Assembly: GCF_024699075.1 (NCBI RefSeq) | Contig: NZ_JAILQF010000310.1 | Location: forward strand, 1-6,078 | DNA: 6,078 bases | Direction of reading: 5' to 3' | Source of the DNA: Butyrivibrio sp. | GTDB taxonomy: Bacteria; Bacillota_A; Clostridia; Lachnospirales; Lachnospiraceae | Shown: one piece after another, positions 5,683-6,078 of the stretch | Layout of the letters: every line of letters starts with the position of its first letter | How positions within the stretch are numbered: position 1 is the first letter of the stretch | Notes under the pieces: model-generated | What the model saw: only the letters and a program-made list of their open reading frames with translations | What the model was told of the DNA's origin: nothing | Databases searched by the model: none | Made by a program: the position numbers and the translations under genes

Positions 5683-6078
5683 CTACTGCTCTTTTTTATG
5701 GAAGAACTCATAGACAGCCACAGCTTCTTTTTCCCTGAGTTCAGGAACTTTTAAAAGCTCTTCGACTGAAGCTTCCTTGATATCCTTAATTGACTGGAAG
5801 TCTCTCATAAGGGCCTTCCTTCTGGCGGCTCCAATTCCGGGAATATCATCAAGTACAGACCTTACCTGGGCTTTACTTCTTAGAGACCTGTGATATTCTA
5901 TAGCGAATCTGTGGGCTTCGTCCTGGATCCTGGTTATAAGCTTGAATCCTTCGCTTCGTCTGTCTATAGGCAGCTCTTCGTTGTTAAAATACAGGCCTCT
6001 TGTTCTGTGGTTATCATCCTTGACCATTCCGCATACAGGGATATTAATACCAAGCTCTTCAAGGACCTGTAGGCAGAT
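5683..6078 (-). CDS. uvrC: Excinuclease ABC subunit C (C-terminal 131 residues, 5' end outside window)
   Basis: The frame is open from the right window edge (beginning [20 protein letters not shown]) and stops at TAG 5685-5683, so this is the C-terminus of a protein usually about 600 residues long. UvrC makes the two incisions in nucleotide excision repair together with UvrA and Uvr[12 protein letters not shown] and [15 protein letters not shown] come from the RNase H-like domain that performs the 5' incision, and the latter carries the conserved His of its active site. The last 60 or so residues ([19 protein letters not shown], then [12 protein letters not shown]) are the helix-hairpin-helix DNA-binding domain. 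The ATG at 6027 is internal, not the start. The gene converges on the AraC-type gene and appears functionally unrelated to the sugar locus. Confidence 0.97.
   Translation of the reverse strand: MCLQVLEELGINIPVCGMVKDDNHRTRGLYFNNEELPIDRRSEGFKLITRIQDEAHRFAIEYHRSLRSKAQVRSVLDDIPGIGAARRKALMRDFQSIKDIKEASVEELLKVPELREKEAVAVYEFFHKKEQ

Noticed and set aside
5660..5720. Possible bidirectional terminator between the AraC-type gene and uvrC
   Set aside because: There is a T run at 5692-5697, but no stem longer than about 3-4 bp precedes it, so I cannot support a terminator.

Overview
The window looks like a chromosomal segment of an AT-rich Gram-positive anaerobe. Strong AGGAGG ribosome binding sites, a lipoprotein-type binding protein, and the style of the UvrC and transporter proteins suggest Clostridia, most likely a Lachnospiraceae such as Butyrivibrio or a relative. 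The genus is an inference from protein style only, with no search behind it.

Layout. A minus-strand gene set reads right to left: an extracellular sugar-binding lipoprotein (2911-4323), two CUT1-type ABC permeases (1893-2804 and 920-1891), and, after a 144-bp gap, the N-terminal 258 residues of a right-handed beta-helix protein (1-775, cut by the window edge). I recognise this last protein as a family GH120 beta-xylosidase. A 364-bp divergent control region (4324-4687) separates this set from a plus-strand AraC-family regulator (4688-5659). The 3' end of uvrC, a DNA repair gene unrelated to the locus, converges on the regulator (5683-6078), leaving only 23 bp between them.

How it works together. 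The lipoprotein would capture a short oligosaccharide outside the cell and the two permeases would import it. The ATPase subunit is not encoded here and is probably a shared MsmK-type protein encoded elsewhere. The beta-xylosidase has no signal peptide, so it would hydrolyse the imported sugar in the cytoplasm. Xylo-oligosaccharides are therefore the best guess for the substrate. The AraC-family protein is probably the sugar-responsive regulator of the divergent transporter operon.

The most interesting non-coding signals are a 21-bp-period repeat array in the divergent region (4409-4471), a plausible AraC-type operator; an extended -10 promoter for the regulator with dyads on both sides; and a 13-bp stem-loop between the binding-protein and first permease genes. 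I see no mobile element, CRISPR array, tRNA or rRNA, and no clearly new kind of system. The locus is best described as a compact xylo-oligosaccharide import and degradation cluster.
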